Shown piece by piece: positions 1 through 5,245 of a stretch of 6,842 bases of DNA. Source of the DNA: an uncultured Peptococcaceae bacterium (GTDB lineage Bacteria > Bacillota > Peptococcia > Peptococcales > Peptococcaceae); assembly GCA_958451915.1 (NCBI GenBank), contig CAUDRX010000128.1, positions 1 through 6,842 on the forward strand. The letters run 5' to 3'. Made by a program: the position numbers and the translations under genes. Within the stretch, counting starts at the first letter, position 1; each line of letters opens with the position of its first letter. A model generated the notes under the pieces. The model searched no databases, had not been told where the DNA came from, and saw nothing but the letters and a program-made list of their open reading frames with translations.

Positions 1-1
1 C

Positions 2-106
2 CTCGCTCTCGATGACAGCACCCTGCGCCAGATCGCAGACAGCTGCGGCCTCTCAGCTGGAAGCTACAAAAAACTGACCCACGATGATGTGTATGAGATC
101 TTGTGA
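2..106 (+). CDS. C-terminal end of a probable iron-containing alcohol dehydrogenase (partial)
   Basis: Only the last 34 codons are in the window; the reading frame is open from base 2 to the TGA at 104-106. The tail has the pattern LRQIA, then a short loop with SAGSY, then KLTHDDVYEIL at the very end. This matches from memory the C-terminus of YqhD/BdhA-type Fe-dependent alcohol dehydrogenases, where a helix, a Gly-containing loop and a 'L-x-x-x-D/E-V-x-x-I' end helix close the protein. Those enzymes reduce aldehydes to alcohols in the cytoplasm with NAD(P)H. None of the metal ligands or the cofactor domain is visible, so the call rests on tail similarity only. The stop lies 29 bases before the flavodoxin lipoprotein start with no terminator between them, so the genes may be co-transcribed. 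An AraC-type helix-turn-helix tail was considered and fits less well. Confidence 0.5.
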   Translation, partial: LALDDSTLRQIADSCGLSAGSYKKLTHDDVYEIL

Positions 107-120
107 GCATGCAACCTATG

Positions 121-126
121 AAAGGA
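121..126 (+). promoter_or_regulatory. Ribosome binding site deciding the start of the flavodoxin lipoprotein
   Basis: AAAGGA lies 9 bases before ATG 136. The same frame is open back to a GTG at 103, but starting there would put MSMQPMKGWTL before the lysine-arginine n-region and spoil a compact lipoprotein signal. The Shine-Dalgarno position and the signal peptide agree on ATG 136. Confidence 0.7.
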
Positions 127-135
127 TGGACCCTG

Positions 136-795
136 ATGAAAAGATTGACCGCTATTTTTCTTACAGCCCTCATGACCCTCGGCCTTGCCGCCTGCTCCAG
201 TGGCGCTGGCGACAGCGCTGACACCGACCAGAACACATCTGCCGAGAGCAGCGCTGCCGCTTCGTCCAGTGAAGAGACCAGCGCGACCACCGAAGAGACA
301 TCCGCGGACCTCGGCAATGTGCTCGTTGTCTACTATTCCGCCACCGGCAACACCGAGCGCGTCGCCGGCGACATCGCCGACGCCACCGGCGGCGACCTGT
401 TCGCCGTGGAACCGACCGAGCCTTACACCGACGAAGATCTGAACTGGAACGATGAGTCGAGCCGCGTCAGCCGCGAGCACGAAGACGAATCCCTGCGCGA
501 TGTGCCGCTCGTGAGTACGACGGTAGAGAACTGGGACGACTATGACACCGTCTTCATCGGCTATCCGATCTGGTGGGGCATCGCTGCCTGGCCAGTGGAT
601 GGTTTCGTCGAAGCCAATGATTTCACCGGCAAGACCGTGATCCCATTTGCCACCGCCGCAAGCTCCGGCATGGGCCAGAGCGGCGAGCTGCTCGCTGACC
701 TCGCTGGTACTGGCGATTGGCAGGAAGGCATGCGTTTCTCCAGCGGCGCGGACAGCGACGAAGTCCAGGAATGGGTGCAGACGCTGACGGCGTAA
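136..795 (+). CDS. Exported flavodoxin-like lipoprotein
   Basis: A 219-residue protein. Residues 1-20 are a lipoprotein signal peptide: MKR, a hydrophobic stretch, then the lipobox LAAC with Cys20 as the lipidated residue. Residues 21-60 are a Ser/Thr/Ala/Glu-rich flexible linker. Residues 61-219 are a flavodoxin domain of the Flavodoxin_4 kind. It has strand VLVVYYS, the FMN phosphate loop SATGNT (68-73), and a later core YPIWWGIAAWPVDGF (143-157), whose aromatic residues sit where family members stack on the isoalloxazine ring. GKTVIPFAT and SSGMGQS follow. The protein should sit on the outer face of the membrane and bind FMN as a one- or two-electron carrier or reductase. Classical flavodoxins are cytoplasmic, so the export signal is notable. 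The SLH-flavodoxin paralogue starts 27 bases downstream with no terminator between, which suggests one operon. The substrate and electron partner are unknown. Confidence 0.88.
   Translation: MKRLTAIFLTALMTLGLAACSSGAGDSADTDQNTSAESSAAASSSEETSATTEETSADLGNVLVVYYSATGNTERVAGDIADATGGDLFAVEPTEPYTDEDLNWNDESSRVSREHEDESLRDVPLVSTTVENWDDYDTVFIGYPIWWGIAAWPVDGFVEANDFTGKTVIPFATAASSGMGQSGELLADLAGTGDWQEGMRFSSGADSDEVQEWVQTLTA
319..792 (+). repeat. Flavodoxin domain, copy 1 of a tandem duplication (partner 1471-1944)
   Basis: This 158-codon segment aligns without gaps to 1471-1944 at a constant offset of 1152 bases. By hand count about 115 of 158 residues are identical. Differences cluster in the N-terminal half. 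From the WDDYDTV codons onward (about 533-755 against 1685-1907) the DNA itself is nearly identical, including many third positions. This indicates an intragenomic duplication, possibly with later gene conversion of the second half. Confidence 0.85.
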
Positions 796-822
796 ATGCT
801 GCAGAAAGGATGCTGAACAACA

Positions 823-1947
823 ATGAAAAGATTTCTTAGTGCGATGATGGTGCTGGTGCTGCTCTTTTCTTTCGGGAACAGCGCCTATGCAGCCGTCGAT
901 GATACAGGCTACAGCGACGTCGCCGCTGACAGCTGGTACGCAGACGCTGTCGCCTATGTGACGGACAATGCGCTGATGGTCGGCACTGCGGACCAGGTAT
1001 TTTCACCAGATCTGACGATGACGCGCGCCATGCTCGCCACGACGCTCTATCGTGTCAATGGCAGCCCGGCGGTGACGATCGAAGATCCATTTACGGATAC
1101 GGATGCTGACGACTGGTTTGCTGCGCCTGTCGCCTGGGCGGCTGAGAATGGTGTCGTGAATGGCATCGGCGATGGGCTGTTTGGCCCTGACAACACCGTC
1201 ACCCGTGAGCAGACGGCAAGTATGCTCTGGAACGCCGCTGGCCAACCAAGCGTGGCGACAACCACTTCCTATGCCGATCAGGCACAGATCTCCAATTACG
1301 CCGTTCAGGCTGTGGCCTGGGCCAATGAGAATGGCATCATGACTGGCCGCGATGGCAATTGTTTCGCACCACAGGCAGGGATGACCCGCGCCGAAGCTGC
1401 GGCGGTGCTCTTCAATATGCAGGCAGCGTTGCCGCCGGTCGAGGAAGGACCGACGCCAGATGACAGCCGTTCACTGGTGGTCTATTTCTCTGCCACCGGC
1501 AATACCGAACGTGTTGCCCAGATGATCGCTGAAGAGACAGGCGCCGATCATTTTGAACTCACGCCAAGCGTGCCTTATACCGACGCCGATCTGGATTGGA
1601 CCGATCCCGAAAGCCGTGTGAACGCGGAGCATGAAGACGAAAGCCTGCGTGACATCGATCTCGTGGAAGAGACCGTTCCGGATTGGGACGACTATGACAC
1701 CGTCTATCTCGGCTATCCGATCTGGTGGGGCATCGCTGCCTGGCCAGTGGATGGCTTCGTCCGCGCCAATGATTTCACCGGCAAGACGGTGATCCCGTTT
1801 GCCACCTCTTCAAGTTCCGGCATGGGCCAGAGCGGCGAACTGCTCGCTGACCTCGCCGGCAGCGGCGACTGGCAGGAGGGCATGCGCTTCTCCAGCAGTG
1901 CCAGTGCCAGTGACGTGCAGGATTGGCTCGCCAGCTTTGCTGCATGA
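823..1947 (+). CDS. S-layer-homology / flavodoxin fusion protein, exported
   Basis: A 374-residue protein. Residues 1-23 are a Sec signal peptide (MKR, hydrophobic core, AYA before the probable cleavage at Ala24). Three SLH domains follow at about 29-77, 90-138 and 150-199. Each has an aromatic/DV(x)WY or AxAWA-type helix, a G-x-x-x-G-x-FxPxxx turn, and a TR signature (MTRAM, VTREQ, MTRAE). SLH triplets bind pyruvylated secondary cell-wall polymers, so this protein should be held non-covalently in the wall. After a short Pro-rich linker (about 203-216), residues 217-374 are a flavodoxin domain with FMN loop SATGNT (223-228) and core YPIWWGIAAWPVDGF (298-312). AGAAAGGA at 801-810 lies 12 bases before the ATG. 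The flavodoxin half is a close paralogue of the preceding lipoprotein. The probable role is a wall-anchored FMN protein; partner and substrate are unknown. Confidence 0.9.
   Translation: MKRFLSAMMVLVLLFSFGNSAYAAVDDTGYSDVAADSWYADAVAYVTDNALMVGTADQVFSPDLTMTRAMLATTLYRVNGSPAVTIEDPFTDTDADDWFAAPVAWAAENGVVNGIGDGLFGPDNTVTREQTASMLWNAAGQPSVATTTSYADQAQISNYAVQAVAWANENGIMTGRDGNCFAPQAGMTRAEAAAVLFNMQAALPPVEEGPTPDDSRSLVVYFSATGNTERVAQMIAEETGADHFELTPSVPYTDADLDWTDPESRVNAEHEDESLRDIDLVEETVPDWDDYDTVYLGYPIWWGIAAWPVDGFVRANDFTGKTVIPFATSSSSGMGQSGELLADLAGSGDWQEGMRFSSSASASDVQDWLASFAA
1471..1944 (+). repeat. Flavodoxin domain, copy 2 of a tandem duplication (partner 319-792)
   Basis: This is the partner of the copy at 319-792. 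It is the C-terminal half of the SLH fusion, so the duplicated unit is the flavodoxin domain only. The upstream modules (lipobox plus linker in one gene, signal peptide plus three SLH domains in the other) share no similarity. Confidence 0.85.
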
Positions 1948-2062
1948 GAACAACGTAGGATGAGACGGAACGTCCTATGACCAACGTCGATCCATTTCCT
2001 GCACGGGCTCGACACCAAACATTTTTTGCTATGATACGGAGGAGCCTTTCCGTAAAGATCAA

Positions 2063-2088
2063 AAACTGAGGAACGTGTTCCTCAGTTT
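2063..2088. terminator. Perfect 12-bp palindromic hairpin, probable terminator or attenuator
   Basis: AAACTGAGGAAC (2063-2074) is followed by GT and its exact complement GTTCCTCAGTTT (2077-2088). Only three T residues end it on the + strand. On the - strand the stem runs into five T residues, so as an intrinsic terminator it would work at least as well for leftward transcripts. It lies 116 bases after the SLH-flavodoxin stop and is the only strong hairpin between that gene and the aldo/keto reductases, so it probably separates the two units. An operator for a dimeric regulator is an alternative. Confidence 0.5.
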
Positions 2089-2257
2089 CATATATACAGC
2101 GCGACCTTTCCTGTGCACTCCCCTCTTGCCAGGAAGGGTCTTGCTGCGTTTCAGGCGCGCATGGAGGAGCGTTTGAAAGAGCATGTATTGGATGACGTTC
2201 CGGCACCTGCGCGTCGACTCCTAACTCTTCGGTAACAACTGCATAACCAACGGAGAC

Positions 2258-2286
2258 TTCTGCGGTGGTGCACGACGCGTTAGAAT
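2258..2286 (+). promoter_or_regulatory. Candidate promoter of the aldo/keto reductase pair
   Basis: The -10 element is TAGAAT (2281-2286). Exactly 17 bases upstream is TTCTGC (2258-2263), a poor match to TTGACA. The same arrangement (TTCTGT, 17 bases, TACAAT) recurs at the end of the window, and both sites have GTAACAA(C/A)TG upstream. The expected transcript would start near 2293, just before the AAAAGGAG that serves ATG 2316. The weak -35 suggests a need for an activator, which is inference. Confidence 0.5.
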
Positions 2287-2315
2287 AGGGTTATAAAGAA
2301 AAGGAGTATGACAAT

Positions 2316-3320
2316 ATGCAAACACGAACGTTAGGAAAAGATCTCACCGTTTCAGCGGTGGGCTATGGCTGCATGGGATTGTCCCACGCCTACGGCAGAG
2401 CGGTGGACGACGCTGAAGCGGTGAAGACCATCCGCGCCGCTTTTGACGCGGGCTACACATTTTTTGACACTGCGGAGATCTACGGCAGTGAGGACGACCC
2501 GCACGTCAACGAACGCCTCGTCGGCGAAGCGCTGAAAGATGTGCGAGGGCGTGTGCAGATCGCATCGAAGTTTGGCATCCGGTTCGATCTTTCGAACAGC
2601 CAGGGCCCGCATCCGCTGATCCCGGATGCGCGGCCGGAGACGATCCACCGTTCGGTGGAGGGCTCCCTCGAACGCCTGCAGACCGACCACATCGATCTCT
2701 ATTTTCAGCACCGCATCGATCCCAAGGTGGCGCCGGAAGAAGTCGCCGAAGTGATGGCCGCGCTGATCAATGAAGGCAAGATCCTGCACTGGGGCATCTC
2801 GGAAGCGAACGAAGACTATCTGCGCCGCGCCCACGCGGTCTGTCCGGTGACGGCGGTCGAGAACCGTTACTCGATGATGGCGCGTCATTACGAAGCGCTC
2901 TTCCCAGTGCTCGAAGAGCTGGGCGTCGGTCTCGTCGCCTTCTCGCCGATGGCCAACGGTCTGCTCACCGGCAGATATGGCAAGGGCGAACACTTCGATG
3001 CCACGTATGACTACAGGGCAGCGATGCCGCAGTTCACCGACGAAGCGATGGATGAGAACCGCGCGCTCTTCGCGCTGCTCGATGATCTTTCGGCACGCAA
3101 ACAGGCCACACCGGCGCAGATCTCCATGGCCTGGATGCTCTGCAAGAAGCCGTGGATCGTGCCGATCCCGGGCAGCCGCCACGTGGACCGCATCCGCGAA
3201 AATGCCGGTGCGGCGGAGGTGTCGCTCACAGCCGATGAAGTGCTGGCGATCGACGAAGCCCTTTCCGGCATGGAGATGTCGGCGGTCTACGGCGGCGTGG
3301 CAGTCAAAGAAAGAATCTGA
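2316..3320 (+). CDS. Aldo/keto reductase, AKR13-like
   Basis: A 334-residue cytoplasmic (alpha/beta)8-barrel reductase that should reduce aldehydes or ketones to alcohols with NADPH. It opens with the strand-like LGKDLTVSAVGYGCMGLSHAYG typical of AKR13/YakC-type enzymes. The catalytic tetrad is visible: Asp51 (FFDTAEIYG), Tyr56, Lys85 (ASKFG) and His132 (DLYFQHR). The late cofactor segment IPGSR (284-288) followed by Arg294-Glu295-Asn296 is the region that grips the 2'-phosphate of NADPH in this family. Length is normal for AKR13 and there is no signal peptide. AAAAGGAG ends 9 bases before ATG 2316; the ATG at 2308 is out of frame. It is followed 39 bases later by a second AKR, so the pair is probably one transcript. 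The physiological substrate cannot be read from sequence. Confidence 0.93.
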   Translation: MQTRTLGKDLTVSAVGYGCMGLSHAYGRAVDDAEAVKTIRAAFDAGYTFFDTAEIYGSEDDPHVNERLVGEALKDVRGRVQIASKFGIRFDLSNSQGPHPLIPDARPETIHRSVEGSLERLQTDHIDLYFQHRIDPKVAPEEVAEVMAALINEGKILHWGISEANEDYLRRAHAVCPVTAVENRYSMMARHYEALFPVLEELGVGLVAFSPMANGLLTGRYGKGEHFDATYDYRAAMPQFTDEAMDENRALFALLDDLSARKQATPAQISMAWMLCKKPWIVPIPGSRHVDRIRENAGAAEVSLTADEVLAIDEALSGMEMSAVYGGVAVKERI

Positions 3321-3359
3321 ACAAACGATTGATCATATCTTAGAAAGGACGAATGAACA

Positions 3360-4205
3360 ATGGAATACGCTACTTTGAACAACGGTGTCAAGATGCCAAT
3401 GGCTGGGATCGGGACCTTCCTGCTCAGCCCGGATGAAGCAGAGGCCTCGGTGCTCTCTGCCCTGGAATGCGGCTATCGCCTGATCGATACGGCGAACGCG
3501 TATGTGAATGAAAAGGCCGTCGGCCGCGCCATGAAGCGCTCCGGCGTGGCGCGCGAGGACATCTTCCTCGAGACGAAACTCTGGCCAAGCTTTTACGAGG
3601 ACGACGACGCGGTGGACAAGACCCTCGCGCGTCTGGACACGGATTACATCGATCTGCTGTTGATCCATCAGCCAGCCGGGAACTATATCGCCGGCTATCA
3701 GCAGATGGAGCGCGCGTATCTGCAGGGAAAGGTCAAGGCCATCGGTCTCTCTAACTTCAACGACGCGCAGATCAGAGAGATCCTCGCTATCTGCTCGGTC
3801 CGACCAACCGTGCTGCAAACAGAGGTGCACCCATATTATCAGGAAAAGCAGCTGAAGACCTTCCTCGACAACGAAGGCATCGTCATCCAGGCCTGGTATC
3901 CACTCGGCCATGGCGACAAAGCGCTGTTGGAAGAGCCGCTCTTCAGTGCACTCGGCAAGAAATATGGCAAGTCGAACGCCCAGATCATCCTGCGTTGGCA
4001 CATCCAGAGCGGCAACATCGTCATCCCTGGTTCGAAGAATCCGGACCACATCAAGGACAACTTCGACCTCTTCGATTTCGCACTGACGGACGATGAAATG
4101 GCACAGATCGCTGCCCTTGACCAGCAGAAACGCTACTATACCAGCACCCCGGAAATGCTCAAAGCATACGTGGAAATGGTGCCGGATGTTGATGGTCAAA
4201 AATGA
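3360..4205 (+). CDS. Aldo/keto reductase, AKR5-like (2,5-diketogluconate reductase type)
   Basis: A 281-residue cytoplasmic (alpha/beta)8-barrel reductase of a different branch from the AKR just upstream. It begins NNGVKMPMAGIGTF and carries GYRLIDTANAYVNE. The tetrad is Asp43, Tyr48, Lys73 (LETKLW) and His103 (LLLIHQP). IGLSNFND and a late IPGSKNPDHIKDN segment match the NADPH-binding signatures of the AKR3/AKR5 group. Members of this group are broad carbonyl reductases acting on methylglyoxal, 2,5-diketogluconate and similar compounds; which one applies here is unknown. AGAAAGGA (3342-3349) lies 10 bases before ATG 3360, and an out-of-frame ATG at 3353 is ignored. The 39-base gap to the upstream AKR contains no terminator, so they are likely co-transcribed. 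A bulged hairpin follows the stop at 4211-4230. Confidence 0.94.
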   Translation: MEYATLNNGVKMPMAGIGTFLLSPDEAEASVLSALECGYRLIDTANAYVNEKAVGRAMKRSGVAREDIFLETKLWPSFYEDDDAVDKTLARLDTDYIDLLLIHQPAGNYIAGYQQMERAYLQGKVKAIGLSNFNDAQIREILAICSVRPTVLQTEVHPYYQEKQLKTFLDNEGIVIQAWYPLGHGDKALLEEPLFSALGKKYGKSNAQIILRWHIQSGNIVIPGSKNPDHIKDNFDLFDFALTDDEMAQIAALDQQKRYYTSTPEMLKAYVEMVPDVDGQK

Positions 4206-4223
4206 CCGTCCCTTTACACTGCT

Positions 4224-4333
4224 TGTAAGGCGTTGATGTGATGCTGTGACCACCTTTTACCTACAGATCCCATATAATAGCACGATCCGAACACAAACAA
4301 CATGTAACAGCCATGATCTTTCAACGCCTTACA
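4224..4333. repeat. 13-bp perfect inverted repeat with imperfect extension
   Basis: TGTAAGGCGTTGA (4224-4236) is exactly complementary to TCAACGCCTTACA (4321-4333). Further in, ATGCTGT (4241-4247) can pair with ACAGCCAT (4307-4314) with one bulged C, so the arms are complementary over roughly 25 bases. The arms enclose the TATAAT at 4273. No target-site duplication flanks the outer ends, so a mobile element is not supported. A regulatory fold or a paired operator is more likely. Confidence 0.65.
4273..4278 (+). promoter_or_regulatory. Candidate -10 element (TATAAT)
   Basis: A perfect TATAAT. No TTGACA-like box lies 16-18 bases upstream; the nearest resemblance is TGACCA (4247-4252) with a 20-base spacer. 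Transcription from here would begin near 4284-4286, at the start of the 11-bp inverted repeat, and would give a transcript of about 70 bases ending at the T-tract. Confidence 0.4.
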
Positions 4334-4355
4334 TTTTTCGGATCGTGTCTTTTTT
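4281..4355 (+). terminator. Intrinsic-terminator-like structure, possible small structured RNA
   Basis: CACGATCCGAA (4281-4291) is exactly complementary to TTCGGATCGTG (4337-4347), followed by TC and six T residues (4350-4355). Inside this stem ATGTAA (4302-4307) can pair with TTACAT (4329-4334), which makes a nested second stem. It may end transcription from the aldo/keto reductases. Because a TATAAT lies immediately upstream, it could also be a self-contained RNA of about 70 bases whose two ends pair. The loop between the outer arms is long for a simple terminator. Confidence 0.5.
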
Positions 4356-4492
4356 ATAAAAGAAGGGCTCGCTCATGAAACCGGACATGTGGTATATAAC
4401 GAAGGAAATTTCAGGAATTGAATGCAGCATATGACACGATAGATATAGCAGAGATCAGACATTCAGATTAGATTGAACAGGAGGAATGCATC

Positions 4493-5245
4493 ATGTCTGG
4501 AGGATTATTTAATAAAACAGCGATCGTGACTGGCGGAGGTTCAGGGATTGGCCGCGCCATTGCCGTCCGTCTGGCAAAAGACGGTGCTCATGTGATGATC
4601 GTTGGCAGAACGGAATCGTCTTTGAAAGAGACGGCATCTTTGGATGAAAAGATCTCTTACGTGGTCGGTGACATGACCAAAACAGAGACCATAGAAAAGG
4701 TTATGGCAGCAGTGAAAGAAAAATTTGGCAGGCTGGACATTCTCGTCAATAATGCTGGTTGGTGCCCGGTGCAGCCGATCACAGAGATCACGATCGAAGA
4801 TTATGATAAGGCGTTTAGTCTGGATGTACGCGCACTTGTGGAAATGACGATCCATGCACTGCCAATGATCTTAGAGAGCAAAGGGAGCATCATCAATCTC
4901 TCAAGCGTCGGTGCCAGCCATTGTGCGCCAAACCTGTCGATGTATGTTGGTGCTAAAGCAGCTGTTGAAAACTTTACACGTACCTGGGCACTGGAACTGG
5001 CTAAAGACGGTGTGCGCGTCAATGCTATTGCACCAGGTGCCATCCGGACGAATATCTGGAATGAAACGGATCTTTCACCGGAAGATGCGAAGAAGCATGA
5101 GGAAGGCATCGCAGCGAGCATCCCGGTTGGGCACTTCGGTGCACCTGAAGAAGTGGCCAACATGGCGGCATTTCTGGTAAGTGATGAAGCCAGCTATATC
5201 AGCGGCGGCGTTTTTCCGGTTGATGGTGCGATGGGGGCGATGTAA
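4493..5245 (+). CDS. Short-chain dehydrogenase/reductase (classical SDR)
   Basis: A 250-residue cytoplasmic Rossmann-fold oxidoreductase, normal length for a classical SDR. The cofactor motif TGGGSGIG is at 13-20, NNAG at 86-89, catalytic Ser138 is in INLSS, and Tyr151 and Lys155 are in YVGAK. The C-terminus YISGGVFPVDGA matches the usual end of the family. Arg39 after Gly38 at the end of the second strand favours NADP(H). The fourth member of the usual Asn-Ser-Tyr-Lys tetrad seems replaced: the segment normally reading F-x-x-N-V has FSLDV, placing Asp at 111. AGGAGG (4479-4484) is 8 bases from the ATG, a strong ribosome binding site. The stop overlaps the start of the next gene by one base, implying translational coupling. 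The substrate is unknown; alcohol, sugar or steroid dehydrogenases all share this architecture. Confidence 0.92.
   Translation: MSGGLFNKTAIVTGGGSGIGRAIAVRLAKDGAHVMIVGRTESSLKETASLDEKISYVVGDMTKTETIEKVMAAVKEKFGRLDILVNNAGWCPVQPITEITIEDYDKAFSLDVRALVEMTIHALPMILESKGSIINLSSVGASHCAPNLSMYVGAKAAVENFTRTWALELAKDGVRVNAIAPGAIRTNIWNETDLSPEDAKKHEEGIAASIPVGHFGAPEEVANMAAFLVSDEASYISGGVFPVDGAMGAM

Larger units (their letters stand above)
1948..2315. other. 368-bp intergenic region between the flavodoxin pair and the aldo/keto reductases
   Basis: It holds a 12-bp palindromic hairpin (2063-2088), a candidate promoter (2258-2286) and the AAAAGGAG ribosome binding site (2299-2306) of the next gene. There is a weak TATGAT at 2030-2035 with TCGACA at 2009-2014, but the 15-base spacer makes it a poor promoter. 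Bases 2071-2235 are open in the + frame and end ARMEERLKEHVLDDVPAP..LLTLR. That stretch looks faintly protein-like but has no convincing start, ribosome binding site or family match, so I do not call a gene. Confidence 0.6.
4206..4492. other. Structured 287-bp intergenic region upstream of the SDR gene
   Basis: This gap is AT-richer than its surroundings and contains several complementary segments, listed separately: a 13-bp inverted repeat, an 11-bp inverted repeat ending in a T-tract, and a TATAAT. A small bulged hairpin, CCTT(T)ACA paired with TGTAAGG, lies at 4211-4230. Downstream of the T-tract the best promoter guess for the SDR is TTGAAT (4418-4423), 16 bases, TAGATA (4440-4445), which is weak. 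The strong AGGAGG of the SDR is at 4479-4484. No coding potential is apparent. Confidence 0.6.

Noticed and set aside
103..135. An earlier GTG start for the flavodoxin lipoprotein.
   Set aside because: It would add 11 residues before a compact lipoprotein signal. The AAAGGA at 121-126 is correctly spaced for ATG 136 instead.
1775..2206. A 143-codon - strand frame running from the SLH-flavodoxin gene into the intergenic gap.
   Set aside because: It mirrors the flavodoxin codons and crosses the palindrome at 2063-2088; its translation has no recognisable fold.
2183..2224. A 13-codon ORF (starting MYWM) after a GGAGGAG, as a possible leader peptide.
   Set aside because: The spacing is long, there is no run of regulatory codons, and the candidate promoter for the next genes lies downstream of it.
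2352..3182. A 276-codon open frame on the - strand opposite the AKR13-like gene.
   Set aside because: Its His/Arg-rich translation has no domain, and the + strand gene is unambiguous.
3333..4253. A 306-codon open frame on the - strand opposite the AKR5-like gene.
   Set aside because: The + strand gene has a full catalytic tetrad and ribosome binding site. The antisense frame has no recognisable motif and arises from the codon bias of the real gene.
4224..4333. A 110-bp miniature transposable element bounded by the 13-bp inverted repeat.
   Set aside because: No target-site duplication flanks the ends, the repeats match no insertion-sequence end I know, and only one copy is in the window.
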